Shown here piece by piece: positions 52,187 through 60,983 of a stretch of DNA of 64,000 nucleotides (positions within the stretch are counted from its first letter, which is position 1; each line of letters starts with the position of its first letter). The position numbers and the translations under genes were made by a program. Origin of the DNA: Anaerolineae bacterium. Lineage in GTDB: Bacteria; Chloroflexota; Anaerolineae; Aggregatilineales; Phototrophicaceae. The notes under the pieces were generated by a model that was given only the letters and a program-made list of their open reading frames with translations, had not been told where the DNA came from and ran no database searches. The stretch lies in NCBI GenBank assembly GCA_019912965.1, contig JAIOHM010000204.1, positions 1-64,000 of the forward strand, written 5' to 3'.

Positions 52187-53884
52187 TTAGCGGACTTTTT
52201 GCCGCAGAGCCTCCAGCAGTTGACCTAATGCAGTTTCATAGTTGCTGGTGAAATCAACCCACTGATTTAAACTGAGTCGGTAAGGAAGTTCTAGTCCCTT
52301 TTCCAGAATCACCGGAATCACCGGGGTTCGATTGAGGACATAATTCCATTCCCGGCTGCACTCTCTGGATTCAGTGCTTTTACGGGTTATCACCAAAATG
52401 AGTACATCACATACGTTCAGTGCATTTTGAATAGCCACATCCCACTCTGCGGCAGCCGGAATATTTTCGTGGTCAACCCAGGTTTCAAAGGTTGCCTGCC
52501 GTAAATCCTTTGCCAGCCGGGTTGCAAAATCATCATCCTGTGTCGAATGGCTGAAAAAGATCAATGAGCGCGGCGCGGCAGCCCGTTGCTGTGGGGCTTC
52601 ACTGAGCGAAATCAGAAGCGGAGATTGATAATGCTGAATGTACATTTCAATCAGATTATCCGCCGCCTGTGGCATCAATCGCGCTGCACCGCTGATAGCC
52701 TGTTCCAACTGTTCAACTTCTTGACTGTGAATAACCCCATCAAGTTCTTGCTGTTGTATCCATTTGCCTAAAGATTGCCCATGCCGGATAAGCTGCTCCG
52801 TCAACCACCACGAGAAAATCTTTTGAAGCACCCGGATTTGGTTATCCGCTTCCCGTTCAAGAACCCCTTCTTCAGCCAGTTCGTTAATCTGGGGATTGAG
52901 GTTGCTCAAACTTTGCAGAACCGCCTCATGATTTGGCAGACTGGCTTGCATCAGGTTGACAGTTTCCAGCAGGCTGACAAAGATAAAGGCATGACGTGGA
53001 CCACTCGGCCAGTTGCGCCAGGTATCTTCAAAATGGGTCACTGCATTTTGATAGGTATTCCGGGCAGCACTCTGGTAATGGGCTGTCGAGTCTTCTTCAT
53101 AAGCCTCGCACATCGCCTCTGCTGCCATTTGCAGCAAAAAAGGATGTCCCCCCACCATAGATTGGATGAATTGTCGGTCTGTATCCGTCAGAATATCACT
53201 GGCTTGGGAAAACAGGGATTGAATATCGCGCGGCCCAAGGATGCCCAATTTCACTTCGGTGAATGTGTTGAAGAACGGCGACCCGTGCGGATTCATAACT
53301 TGCGTCAGGCGGTTCATATCCGCCACATGACGGCGACTGCTGGTGATTAGCACCAGTCCTTTGGTGGTTGAAGACAGCGACCGCAAACCGCCAAAAAACT
53401 CGGCGCTGTTCAAGCTGGGATGGTGCAGCAGAACATCGAACTCATCTACGACAATCACATAACACAATTCCGCCTGACCCAGTTCGGCGAACAAACTGTT
53501 TAAAACAAAATTTCCGAACCCGTTCTGTACCGCCAGTTCATACAGTTCAGCAATCTGCGGCAGGGGTGTATGGCTAAAATAGCGTTCCAGCGGTTGCAGC
53601 GCATATCGCCAGAAATCCGCCTGCGTCACCCCGCTGCCCATCAGAATTTGGGCATCAATATACGAGAAGATAAATCGGTCAGTATCTTCGCCCAGCAAGG
53701 CGCGGCGCTGTCCCTCATCGCTGATAAAGTTGCACAGCGAAGTTTTGCCCATATGCGGCGCACCCACCACCGCCGTTGATTGGCGTTTGAGCAAGCGGCT
53801 CAGGATTTTTTTGATGTGCGTCTGCCGCCCGATCAGCTCATTGGGTGCCAGCGGACGCCCATGAATAAACGGATAATTTCGCAT
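52187..53884 (-). CDS. AAA ATPase with C-terminal TIR domain
   Basis: A 565-residue protein. Residues 15-250 form an AAA/STAND-type ATPase: IGRQTHIKKIL, Walker A GAPHMGKTS (41-49), Walker B YVIVVDEFD (142-150), and ITSSRRHVADM in the sensor position. A helical region (270-420) follows. Residues 438-560 are a TIR domain: LIFFSHSTQDDDFATRLAKD, a strand at WVDHENI, and STESRECSREWNYVL with E512 in the position of the catalytic glutamate of NAD-cleaving TIRs. It may be an NADase effector or a cyclic-ADP-ribose maker (inference). The ATG sits seven bases after the stop of the upstream AAA-TPR-lectin gene; AGGT precedes it. The partner gene has the same ATPase type, so the two proteins probably assemble together. 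Confidence 0.83.
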   Translation of the reverse strand: MRNYPFIHGRPLAPNELIGRQTHIKKILSRLLKRQSTAVVGAPHMGKTSLCNFISDEGQRRALLGEDTDRFIFSYIDAQILMGSGVTQADFWRYALQPLERYFSHTPLPQIAELYELAVQNGFGNFVLNSLFAELGQAELCYVIVVDEFDVLLHHPSLNSAEFFGGLRSLSSTTKGLVLITSSRRHVADMNRLTQVMNPHGSPFFNTFTEVKLGILGPRDIQSLFSQASDILTDTDRQFIQSMVGGHPFLLQMAAEAMCEAYEEDSTAHYQSAARNTYQNAVTHFEDTWRNWPSGPRHAFIFVSLLETVNLMQASLPNHEAVLQSLSNLNPQINELAEEGVLEREADNQIRVLQKIFSWWLTEQLIRHGQSLGKWIQQQELDGVIHSQEVEQLEQAISGAARLMPQAADNLIEMYIQHYQSPLLISLSEAPQQRAAAPRSLIFFSHSTQDDDFATRLAKDLRQATFETWVDHENIPAAAEWDVAIQNALNVCDVLILVITRKSTESRECSREWNYVLNRTPVIPVILEKGLELPYRLSLNQWVDFTSNYETALGQLLEALRQKVR

Positions 53885-53890
53885 GTGAAC

Positions 53891-56638
53891 CTATTTCGAT
53901 TTTTTGTCTAGCCGTATCACTCTGAAACCTACCGCAGGCGATGGATTATCCGGGCTGCGCCAATTGCGGTGTTTGATGCTCACAGCACTTTCCCGCCTGT
54001 CCATCCATGATCCCCCGCGTATTGCCTTGTAATTGCTCCAACTGGTGTCGCACCATTCCTCTACATTGCCACACATATCCATCACGCCGTAGGGACTTGC
54101 CCCATATGGGAATTGATCGACAGGTGTTGTAGACCGGCTGTTAAAATTACACCTGTTCTTCTCAAATATTTTGCCCCATGCGTAAGCGCGGTCATCGTCT
54201 CCCTGCGCTGCCCGCTGCCATTGTTGTTCAGTTGGCAGTGCGATTTCCGTATCCAGCTTCTGGCCCAACCAGTAACAATATGCAACTGCTTCGTCCCATG
54301 TGATACCTGTTTGGGGCAGATTGTCGTCAGTGTCGATAGAATTCATCAGCTTTTGATGTTTCTTCTGCCACTTGATAGCATCCTCAGGCACTTCCCACCA
54401 TGCTGGATTGGTATACCCATTCTCATCTGTCAGGAATTCAGCAAATTGGGCAACCGTCACCGGAAATTTTGAGATGGCAAAGGCCGGCACATTAAAATCG
54501 CCGCCTTTAGGCATTTTGGAATCCTCCGATGTAATCTCTAATGACCCGACTTTGACTTTCCCTTTTGGAATCGCGCACCATTCAATCGGCAGGGCATCGC
54601 TAGTCTTGGTGGCTTTAGGGAGTTTGCTGCGCCGGGTTGAGCCAGTGGGTGCGGGCTTTTCAGATGGGGGTTCCACTACTTTCGGAATCAGTTTAACTTC
54701 TTCTGCATAAATTTGTGCCGCGTTCTGTAAAACCGCTGCGCCTTTGACGGTCAGCGCCAGCAGGAGTACCGCCTGTTTATAATGAAGATCTGCGTTGACG
54801 ATTTCCAGCAGTAAGTCACTCGCCCGGTTAGGCGCGGCTTTTTCGGCTGCATCCAACGCCTCAAGGTAAAGTGTCCGCAGTTTGGTCTGGGTTTGCGCCC
54901 GCTTTAATGCCGTCTGCCACTCCTCGTCATCCGGGATTTCTTTCAGCAGTGTCTCGTAAAGTTGAACGATTTGCGCCCAATCTTCAGTCTTTTCCAGTTG
55001 GCGGACTTCCGCCGTGATGGATTCGAGACGTTGTCGATGCTGGTGTTGCCTGACCTCCGCTACTTTTTCTGCGTCGCCAATTCGGGTATAAATTTCAAGC
55101 GCCTGCTCATACTGTTGCTTGGCAACCAACCCTTCAGCACGTTTCCCCCAGATCGCCACAGTTTGCCGCTGGGCTGCAAGTTGGTTCGGCTGGACTTCCA
55201 GCACGCGTCCGAGGGTTTTCAGTTTCGTGTCTTCATCCGCCGCATCATCGGCCTGAATCAGCAGTGTTTGCACCAGCAGTGCCCGCGATGCGGCTGGTTC
55301 ATAGGTATAGGCTTCTTCCAGCAGTTCGGCGGCTTTAACAATCTCTTTTTGCTCCAGCCATATCCGCCCCAGCACCAGTTTGGCCTTTAGATGATTGGGA
55401 TTCGCCACTAAAGCCCGTTGCAGCAGGTCAATCGCTTCCGGGAATTGACGATTGTTGTAATACACATTGCCGGATTGGAACAACATTTCCGCCAGCGGAT
55501 CAAGCCGATCCAGTTCTTCTTTCACCCGTGCCAGCGGCTTCTTCTTGCAAATCCACTGGCGCAGCAGTTCCACCCGAAATTGATAGGTGTTGTGTTCCAG
55601 TTCTTCCAGCAAGTCCCACTCAACCAGTGTGTTCGGGGCTAATTCCAGTTCGCGCATGACAATCCGCACACCGCTGGCTTGCAGCATTTCTTCCAGTTCA
55701 AACTGGTTGACGGGGCGCTGTCCCAGTTCCGAAAGCGCCGAAATCACCACCCGTTCCGCCGGGGGCAAACCGTCCCAAATCCAGCTAAAGGCATTTGCCC
55801 CTTCTTTAAGCGCCTCTTCAATCGCCGCATTGACCTGTTCTGCGGTCACGATGGGCGGTGTATCGATTTCCTCATCTTCATAGGCAGTGTCCCAAACGAC
55901 TTTGCACAGCAGTTGAGTCATATAAGGATGTCCGTGCGTAATCTGCCAGACTCCCTCAACGGCTGCGTCGCTCCATGTCAGCGTTTTATTCTTTTCGGAC
56001 TGGCGCACCACCGCTTCGGTATGATTCCGCTCCAGCAGCGAAATGCGCTGGGTTGAAACCCCCTTAAAAAGGGACAGCGCAAAATTGGAAAGGTCTTCCG
56101 GCTTTCGACCAATCACAAAAACAAATTTCTGCTTGCTTTCCCCCATATTCAATAACTGCCGCACGTAGGGGAAAAATGCCAGCGCTGCCTGATTCTCGGT
56201 CGCATTGTCCAGCACATCGAATTCGTCTAGCAGTAAAATCAGCGTATTTTTATCGCCCAGTTTTTTGAAAACTTCTGGCAAAAAAACATTCCGGTAGTAA
56301 TCCTCATCCTGTTCAAACACATCCTGTTTAGGCGGCGTCATCCGTAGCTGTACGCTGATCGTCCGCGCCAGATCGAACAACACCCGGTTGAGTGCCCACG
56401 AGGCTTTGTCTTGTAGATCAAAATAGATGGGGGTGTAAGCGCCTTTGGTTGGGAGCTGGCGCTGGAGTTCCTGCAAAATGGAAGTCTTGCCAATCCGCCG
56501 CTGACCAAACAGAGTAATAGCGTTCTCAGATGGGCTTCGCAGCATTCCGAGCAGCTTTTTCAGAACATCTTCACGTCCAAAAAAGGTGTCTGCCCCGCCG
56601 ACGGGGTTTCCGGCTACATACGGATTGATAGGTATCAT
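53891..56638 (-). CDS. AAA ATPase - TPR - C-type-lectin/FGE-like protein
   Basis: A 915-residue protein. The ATPase has FFGREDVLKKLL (19-30), Walker A GQRRIGKTS (45-53) and Walker B LILLLDEFD (133-141), followed by a winged-helix-like region (290-360). TPR-like helices fill 378-640. A proline-rich linker leads to an FGE-sulfatase/C-type-lectin domain (684-910): WCAIPKGKVKVGS, FPVTVAQFAEFL, LPTEQQWQRAA, MDMCGNVEEWC, RGGSW and VGFRVIR. The two active-site cysteines of true formylglycine-generating enzymes are missing near RGGSW, so it is a binding domain, not an oxidase. It is probably the sensor in a two-ATPase system with the adjacent AAA-TIR gene (inference). The layout also matches targets of diversity-generating retroelements. 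Confidence 0.85.
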   Translation of the reverse strand: MIPINPYVAGNPVGGADTFFGREDVLKKLLGMLRSPSENAITLFGQRRIGKTSILQELQRQLPTKGAYTPIYFDLQDKASWALNRVLFDLARTISVQLRMTPPKQDVFEQDEDYYRNVFLPEVFKKLGDKNTLILLLDEFDVLDNATENQAALAFFPYVRQLLNMGESKQKFVFVIGRKPEDLSNFALSLFKGVSTQRISLLERNHTEAVVRQSEKNKTLTWSDAAVEGVWQITHGHPYMTQLLCKVVWDTAYEDEEIDTPPIVTAEQVNAAIEEALKEGANAFSWIWDGLPPAERVVISALSELGQRPVNQFELEEMLQASGVRIVMRELELAPNTLVEWDLLEELEHNTYQFRVELLRQWICKKKPLARVKEELDRLDPLAEMLFQSGNVYYNNRQFPEAIDLLQRALVANPNHLKAKLVLGRIWLEQKEIVKAAELLEEAYTYEPAASRALLVQTLLIQADDAADEDTKLKTLGRVLEVQPNQLAAQRQTVAIWGKRAEGLVAKQQYEQALEIYTRIGDAEKVAEVRQHQHRQRLESITAEVRQLEKTEDWAQIVQLYETLLKEIPDDEEWQTALKRAQTQTKLRTLYLEALDAAEKAAPNRASDLLLEIVNADLHYKQAVLLLALTVKGAAVLQNAAQIYAEEVKLIPKVVEPPSEKPAPTGSTRRSKLPKATKTSDALPIEWCAIPKGKVKVGSLEITSEDSKMPKGGDFNVPAFAISKFPVTVAQFAEFLTDENGYTNPAWWEVPEDAIKWQKKHQKLMNSIDTDDNLPQTGITWDEAVAYCYWLGQKLDTEIALPTEQQWQRAAQGDDDRAYAWGKIFEKNRCNFNSRSTTPVDQFPYGASPYGVMDMCGNVEEWCDTSWSNYKAIRGGSWMDRRESAVSIKHRNWRSPDNPSPAVGFRVIRLDKKSK

Positions 56639-56684
56639 CAGAGGTTTATTTTTGCGTTGTTAAAATGAATGGAAGATATTAGCA

Positions 56685-56693
56685 GTATAGCAC
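56685..56693 (-). promoter_or_regulatory. Extended -10 promoter of the two-ATPase operon
   Basis: On the minus strand TGC-TATACT lies 46 bases before the ATG at 56638. It has the same form as the promoters at 3090 and 49431. Confidence 0.5.
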
Positions 56694-56743
56694 TAATAAT
56701 AATTAGAAAATGTCGGGGAAACTTAAGAATTGAAGCGGAAATA

Positions 56744-57003
56744 TCATAAGTCTTCAGCTTTTGCCGCAATCGTTACCAATAGCATGGTCGAACGGTTATG
56801 GATGTAATGTGCGGTTGCCGCCACTGCATCCACCCCGACATTCCAGCGCAGCCCTCGACCGCGATAACTCTGCTGGCATGAACCATCACAATTGCAACCG
56901 CAATGATAGCGGTCACCGGAATAACAACAGACAGGAGCAGCCGGAACCACGCCAGGTTGCCTGTAGTTTCAATAGCAGGGCTGGTAATTTTAACGCTCTG
57001 CAT
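56744..57003 (-). pseudogene. Small membrane protein gene split by a frameshift
   Basis: From an ATG at 57003 one frame reads MQSVKITSPAIETTGNLAWF and then a membrane helix (RLLLSVVIPVTAIIAVAIVM, VHASRVIAVEG). Around 56845 natural-looking protein continues in a different frame as GLRWNVGVDAVAATAHYIHN, then RSTMLLVTIAAKAEDL and stop. Joining them would give about 86 residues. The frame change suggests an inactivating indel or a sequencing error. No family is recognised. The remainder of the 635-bp gap (56639-57273) holds two promoter-like sites, a dispersed repeat and an SOS-box-like palindrome. Confidence 0.4.
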
Positions 57004-57073
57004 GATACAACGCCGATCATGATATATCATATGTAATTTTATTATATCATCTTTGCGTTCTTTTTGTTGACCC

Positions 57074-57176
57074 ACTACCCGTTTCAAACCATTTCTTAAT
57101 CGCCTTAACAATTTTCTTCCCTCATTTTCGTTGGTGATTTCCCCCTCAAAAACGTACCAAATGGTCACCCTTTTTT
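57074..57176. repeat. Dispersed repeat, copy 2
   Basis: About 103 bp aligning with 7613-7705 and ending in the same TGGTCACCCTTTTT. It forms the region before the portal gene's promoter. The hairpin of copy 1 has decayed here to ACC-AAAT-GGT. Confidence 0.6.
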
Positions 57177-57202
57177 GTTCACTCTGTTGTAACATCTTTT
57201 TT

Positions 57203-57214
57203 GAACATATGTTC
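57203..57214 (+). promoter_or_regulatory. SOS-box-like palindrome upstream of the portal gene
   Basis: GAACATATGTTC is a perfect palindrome with the GAAC-N4-GTTC pattern bound by LexA in Firmicutes. It lies 59 bases before the portal gene ATG. Binding in this organism is inferred. Confidence 0.5.
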
Positions 57215-57273
57215 GCTTGACCTGAGAACAGAAACGAAAAGTGTTCTTGGCGGTTTAGATAAAGGAGTCTCCT

Positions 57274-58764
57274 ATGCTCAATTGGCTGTCCACTGTTTTC
57301 AATCGTCCACGCGGTTTACGCCCCGCCCCGCATATCGAATCCCTCGCCCGTCACAACGGCTATCTCTGGCCGAATCTGGCGGAAGCCGAAGCCCAGAGCC
57401 GCATCTATCAATCCTCCCCCTGGGTGTATATCGCGGTCAACCGGATTGCTGAAGCCGCCGCCCTCGTTCCGCTGCATGTCTATCGTCTACAGGGCGAAAC
57501 CCGCGCCGAAGTCGAGCGCCATCCGTTGGAAAATCTGCTGGATGCGCCGAATCCCTACCTCAGCCGTTTTGAACTGTTCGAGCAAACTGTTGGGCATCTG
57601 GAACTGACCGGAAACGCTTACTGGTTTTTGGGCGGAAATGGCGCGGGCGTCCCGATTGAAATCTGGCCTTTGCGCCCCGACCGTGTGAGCATCGTCCCCG
57701 ACCCTGACCAGTATGTGAAAGGGTACATCTACGAGGTGGACGGTCAGCGCATCCCCCTGCTGCCCATCGAAGTCGTGCATTTCAAACGCTGGCATCCAGC
57801 GAATGATTACTACGGCCTCTCCGCATTGGAAGCCGCCTGCCTCGCCGTCAGCAGCGATCACGCCATGGCTGAATGGAATCGCAACACCTTCGGGCAGGAT
57901 AACGGCGTCCCGGCAGGCGTGGTCAACATCAAGGAAAATGTCAGTGATGCCGACTACGAACGCATCAAACGCGAATGGCGTGCAAGCTATGGCGGCCCAC
58001 AGCGGCGGACAGCCTTCCTGCGTGGTAGCATCATCGAATGGAAAAACATGGGACTAAGCCATCACGATCTGGATTTCCTGAAAGGCCGCCAATCCCACCG
58101 TGACGAAATCCTGAATATTTTTGGCGTCCCGGTCGGCATGTTGAGTGAAAATGCCACCGAAGCCAACGCCAAAGTTGCCGAGCGTTTATTCATCGAACGG
58201 ACGTTATGGCCGAAGCTCGTGCGCCTCGCCCAGAAAATCACGCAGGATTTGCTCCCGTTTTGGCCGGGGGAACATATCGCCGAATTTGAAGACATCCGCC
58301 CGACCGATGCCCAAGCCCGCCTCGATGAAATCCGCACCGCCTACTCGGTCTTGAGCATCAACGAAATCCGTGAACGGTATTACCGCCTGCCCGCCGTTGG
58401 ATGGGGCGCGCTGCCCGTCGGGGCGACAATCCCGACAACTGGCAACGACGACGACAATCCCCCTGCTGATTCTTCCAACTCATCCCTCATCCCTCATCCC
58501 TCGGAACTCAAATCTCAGTCCGCAGTCCTCAATCCACAGTCCTCTCTTGCTGAACTCGCCCGTTGGGAACGTTTCACCCTCCGCCGCTGGGGAAAACCGA
58601 ACCCGCGCCCGTTTGAGATCGAATCGCTGCCGGAAGAAATCGCTTTTGAGGTATCCGCCGCGCTGCTCAACGCCGGAACACCGGACGAAGCGCGTGGGGT
58701 TTTCGCCGCCGCCCGCCAATCCCTCCTGCACGAACCGACGGAAACTGAGGAAATAATTTCATAG
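57274..58764 (+). CDS. HK97-type phage portal protein, solitary
   Basis: A 496-residue phage portal protein. Typical features: SPWVYIAVNRIAEAAALVPL (49-68), NPYLSRFELFEQTVGHLELT, GNAYWFL, HFKRWHPANDYYGLSALEAA, a KENVSDADYERIKREW segment, and FGVPVGMLSENATEANAKVA (about 285-304). In a phage it forms the dodecameric DNA gate at one capsid vertex. No terminase, protease, capsid or tail gene is near, so this is an isolated gene: a prophage remnant, a domesticated gene or part of a satellite. Between residues about 400 and 425 the linker is encoded by heptanucleotide repeats. AAAGGAG before the ATG is an excellent ribosome site, and the frame is intact, arguing against simple decay. Confidence 0.88.
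   Translation: MLNWLSTVFNRPRGLRPAPHIESLARHNGYLWPNLAEAEAQSRIYQSSPWVYIAVNRIAEAAALVPLHVYRLQGETRAEVERHPLENLLDAPNPYLSRFELFEQTVGHLELTGNAYWFLGGNGAGVPIEIWPLRPDRVSIVPDPDQYVKGYIYEVDGQRIPLLPIEVVHFKRWHPANDYYGLSALEAACLAVSSDHAMAEWNRNTFGQDNGVPAGVVNIKENVSDADYERIKREWRASYGGPQRRTAFLRGSIIEWKNMGLSHHDLDFLKGRQSHRDEILNIFGVPVGMLSENATEANAKVAERLFIERTLWPKLVRLAQKITQDLLPFWPGEHIAEFEDIRPTDAQARLDEIRTAYSVLSINEIRERYYRLPAVGWGALPVGATIPTTGNDDDNPPADSSNSSLIPHPSELKSQSAVLNPQSSLAELARWERFTLRRWGKPNPRPFEIESLPEEIAFEVSAALLNAGTPDEARGVFAAARQSLLHEPTETEEIIS
58481..58541. repeat. Heptanucleotide arrays inside the portal gene
   Basis: CATCCCT three times (58481-58501), then CTCAGTC, CGCAGTC, CTCAATC, CACAGTC (58514-58541). They encode SSLIPHPS and the SQSAVLNPQSSL part of a linker and keep the frame. 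Confidence 0.85.
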
Positions 58765-58893
58765 TCTCGAAGTGACTGCACATGGGCAGGTGTGGCATCT
58801 GCCCTAGAAAATTGTGTCACGATGTCAGTTATTGCAAACAATTATTTATTGGTGCGATAATGGTAACAAAAATATTTTGATGGCAGGTGACTT

Positions 58894-60870
58894 ATGTCTA
58901 TCAAGCGGCTGCTCATTGTCGGAATGTTTATTTTGATGCTGGGTGCCGATCCAGTTCTTGCCGCTACTTTTATCATCCCGCCCGGTGATACCCCCGCGTT
59001 AATCGCTGCGATCAATGCCGCCAACGACGAAGCCACCAACCCCGGTTTGGACACCATAGAATTATCACCGAATAGTTTGTACCTGATTCCCCCGATGAAT
59101 CCCAACACAGCCAACGGCTTGCCCACCATCACTAGTCCAATCGCTGTACAGGGCAATGGGGCGACAATTCGAGGAATGCAGACTGTTTACACTCAGGCCA
59201 TACACTTTTTTATCATTGCCGCCAACGGCAATTTATCGATTGACTGGCTTCAAATCACAGGCGGCTACATGCATGGTACATTGATGGATTTGGGCGGTGC
59301 GATACAAAACAGCGGCACATTAACCATCACCAACAGCATTTTGCGTGGAAATGGTGCAGAGGACAGCGGTGGGGCGCTCTGGAATCAGGGTGGAGGTGTT
59401 GCCACTTTCACCAATTCTACGCTTGCCAGCAATGGGCAAAGCGCTATTTATAATGGAGGCACACTGAATTTTATCAACAGTACAATAGCATCCAATGGCG
59501 GCGCTTATGGCAACTTGTATGGGGGGATTTACAATGCGGGCGGAACGATCACTTTTGCGAACACGATCATCAACCAAAATACGACTCAAAACTGTCGTGG
59601 TGCAGGGACGATCACATCTTTAGGTAACAACGTCGACAGCGACAATTCCTGCGGCCTGAATGCTCCGACCGATCAAGTAGGTATAGACTCACTGCTTGGC
59701 ACACTCGCTGATAACGGCGGCTCAACCCTCACTTATGCCCTTTTGCCCGGAAGTCCCGCGCTGGATGCAGCCAACCCGGCGCGGTGTCCTGCGACTGACC
59801 AACGCGGCATCGCCCGCCCTGTGGATGGGAATAACGATGGCACAGCCATTTGTGATATTGGCGCGTTGGAAGTCAATGGCAGCGAGAGTATATTGCCAAC
59901 TTTTACCCTGACCTTTGCGCCCAATCCAGTGCAGGTTGGCGTAACCGTACTGATGACCTACACCATCATCAACCATATGCCAGCGACTAATTTGACGGGG
60001 TTGTATTTCTATCATGTGCTGCCCAATCAATTCGTGATCGCGCCGCAGCCTGCTCCTGCCAATACCTGCGGCGGAACGTTGAACGCCGATTACAGTGTGC
60101 AGTTGTTCGGGGGTACGCTGGCCGCAAACGCCATCTGCACCATCACTGTTCCGATCACCGTATCCCAAATCGGTCAGTATCCGACTGCAACCTATCCACT
60201 TGGGGCGGATCAATTCGCCCCTTACCAATCGGCACAAGGGACTCTAGCGGTTGTAGATCAAACGACTATCAACCCAGAACAACCTATCGAAGCGATTCCC
60301 CTTTGCGGTGATCTAAACGGCTTTGTTGATCCGGTTCTGCGCGCCGAAATTCCATCGGGTATCTATGGAGTCTATTGCCGTATTATCACCAATAGTCCGG
60401 CGACGATTGGCAATGCCGAGGTTTTAGCGCAGGGTGTTCTGCAAGCTGTTGATGTCTTTAGCACCAACTATGCCGATGCCAACGGGTCTGTTATTTGCTT
60501 GCAGGGCAGTGGCAGCATCTTATTTTTGAATAGTGCTGGTGCGCCGCGTGTGCCGCAAATCTTGGCATCCTACCCATTCAATGACTTTACTTGCACTGTT
60601 ATCCCCCATACAGGCGTGGTTGTTTTGGTCAATCAGAATTTAACCTCTGTACAATCTGCTTCCCAATCCTTTGCCAACTGCCGTGTGACCACTACCCATG
60701 CTGTCCATCTGCGCGCTGAACCCAATGCGAACAGCATGACCATCACCACATTGCCTTATGACCTGACTTTGACAGCCACCGAACGCTTAGGCCAATGGAT
60801 TCGGGTCATTTATCTGGATGGGCAGGGCTGGGTAAATGATACTTATTTGGCTGTTAATCAGGAGTGTTGA
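58894..60870 (+). CDS. Exported beta-helix protein with C-terminal SH3 domain
   Basis: A 658-residue protein. Signal peptide MSIKRLLIVGMFILMLGADP (cleavage near VLA-AT). Residues about 30-320 form a right-handed beta-helix ending in LLPGSPALDAANP and RPVDGNNDGTAICDIGALE, the choice-of-anchor Q end signature. Residues about 330-450 look like a CARDB/DUF11-type sandwich (FAPNPVQVGVTVLMTYTI). The last 60 residues are an SH3_3 domain (TTTHAVHLRAEPNANSMTI, GQGWVNDTYLAV). It is likely a surface adhesion or glycan-binding protein, and its SH3 resembles the domain of 39309-40787. GCAGGTGACTT precedes the ATG. Confidence 0.8.
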   Translation: MSIKRLLIVGMFILMLGADPVLAATFIIPPGDTPALIAAINAANDEATNPGLDTIELSPNSLYLIPPMNPNTANGLPTITSPIAVQGNGATIRGMQTVYTQAIHFFIIAANGNLSIDWLQITGGYMHGTLMDLGGAIQNSGTLTITNSILRGNGAEDSGGALWNQGGGVATFTNSTLASNGQSAIYNGGTLNFINSTIASNGGAYGNLYGGIYNAGGTITFANTIINQNTTQNCRGAGTITSLGNNVDSDNSCGLNAPTDQVGIDSLLGTLADNGGSTLTYALLPGSPALDAANPARCPATDQRGIARPVDGNNDGTAICDIGALEVNGSESILPTFTLTFAPNPVQVGVTVLMTYTIINHMPATNLTGLYFYHVLPNQFVIAPQPAPANTCGGTLNADYSVQLFGGTLAANAICTITVPITVSQIGQYPTATYPLGADQFAPYQSAQGTLAVVDQTTINPEQPIEAIPLCGDLNGFVDPVLRAEIPSGIYGVYCRIITNSPATIGNAEVLAQGVLQAVDVFSTNYADANGSVICLQGSGSILFLNSAGAPRVPQILASYPFNDFTCTVIPHTGVVVLVNQNLTSVQSASQSFANCRVTTTHAVHLRAEPNANSMTITTLPYDLTLTATERLGQWIRVIYLDGQGWVNDTYLAVNQEC

Positions 60871-60983
60871 ACTACAACTTTGCACAGGGTGGCGACTGAT
60901 ACCCTAACAACACCCCAACAGCATTCCTCGGCTTTCCGCTTGGAAAATCTCCGTTATGTAGAGGATAAAAGTGTTGTCTTCTA

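Noticed and set aside
53891-54590. Formylglycine-generating enzyme (sulfatase activator)
   Set aside because: The fold matches, but the paired active-site cysteines near RGGSW are absent and no sulfatase gene is adjacent.
56761-57036. Plus-strand frame rich in Asn/His/Arg (NNNRQEQPEP)
   Set aside because: Opposite the split membrane-helix gene; low-complexity, no ribosome site. Considered as an AAC-rich DGR template, but it does not match the lectin-domain end.
53891-57273. Diversity-generating retroelement complete in the window
   Set aside because: The target-like domain is present, but no reverse transcriptase frame or template repeat could be found on either strand.
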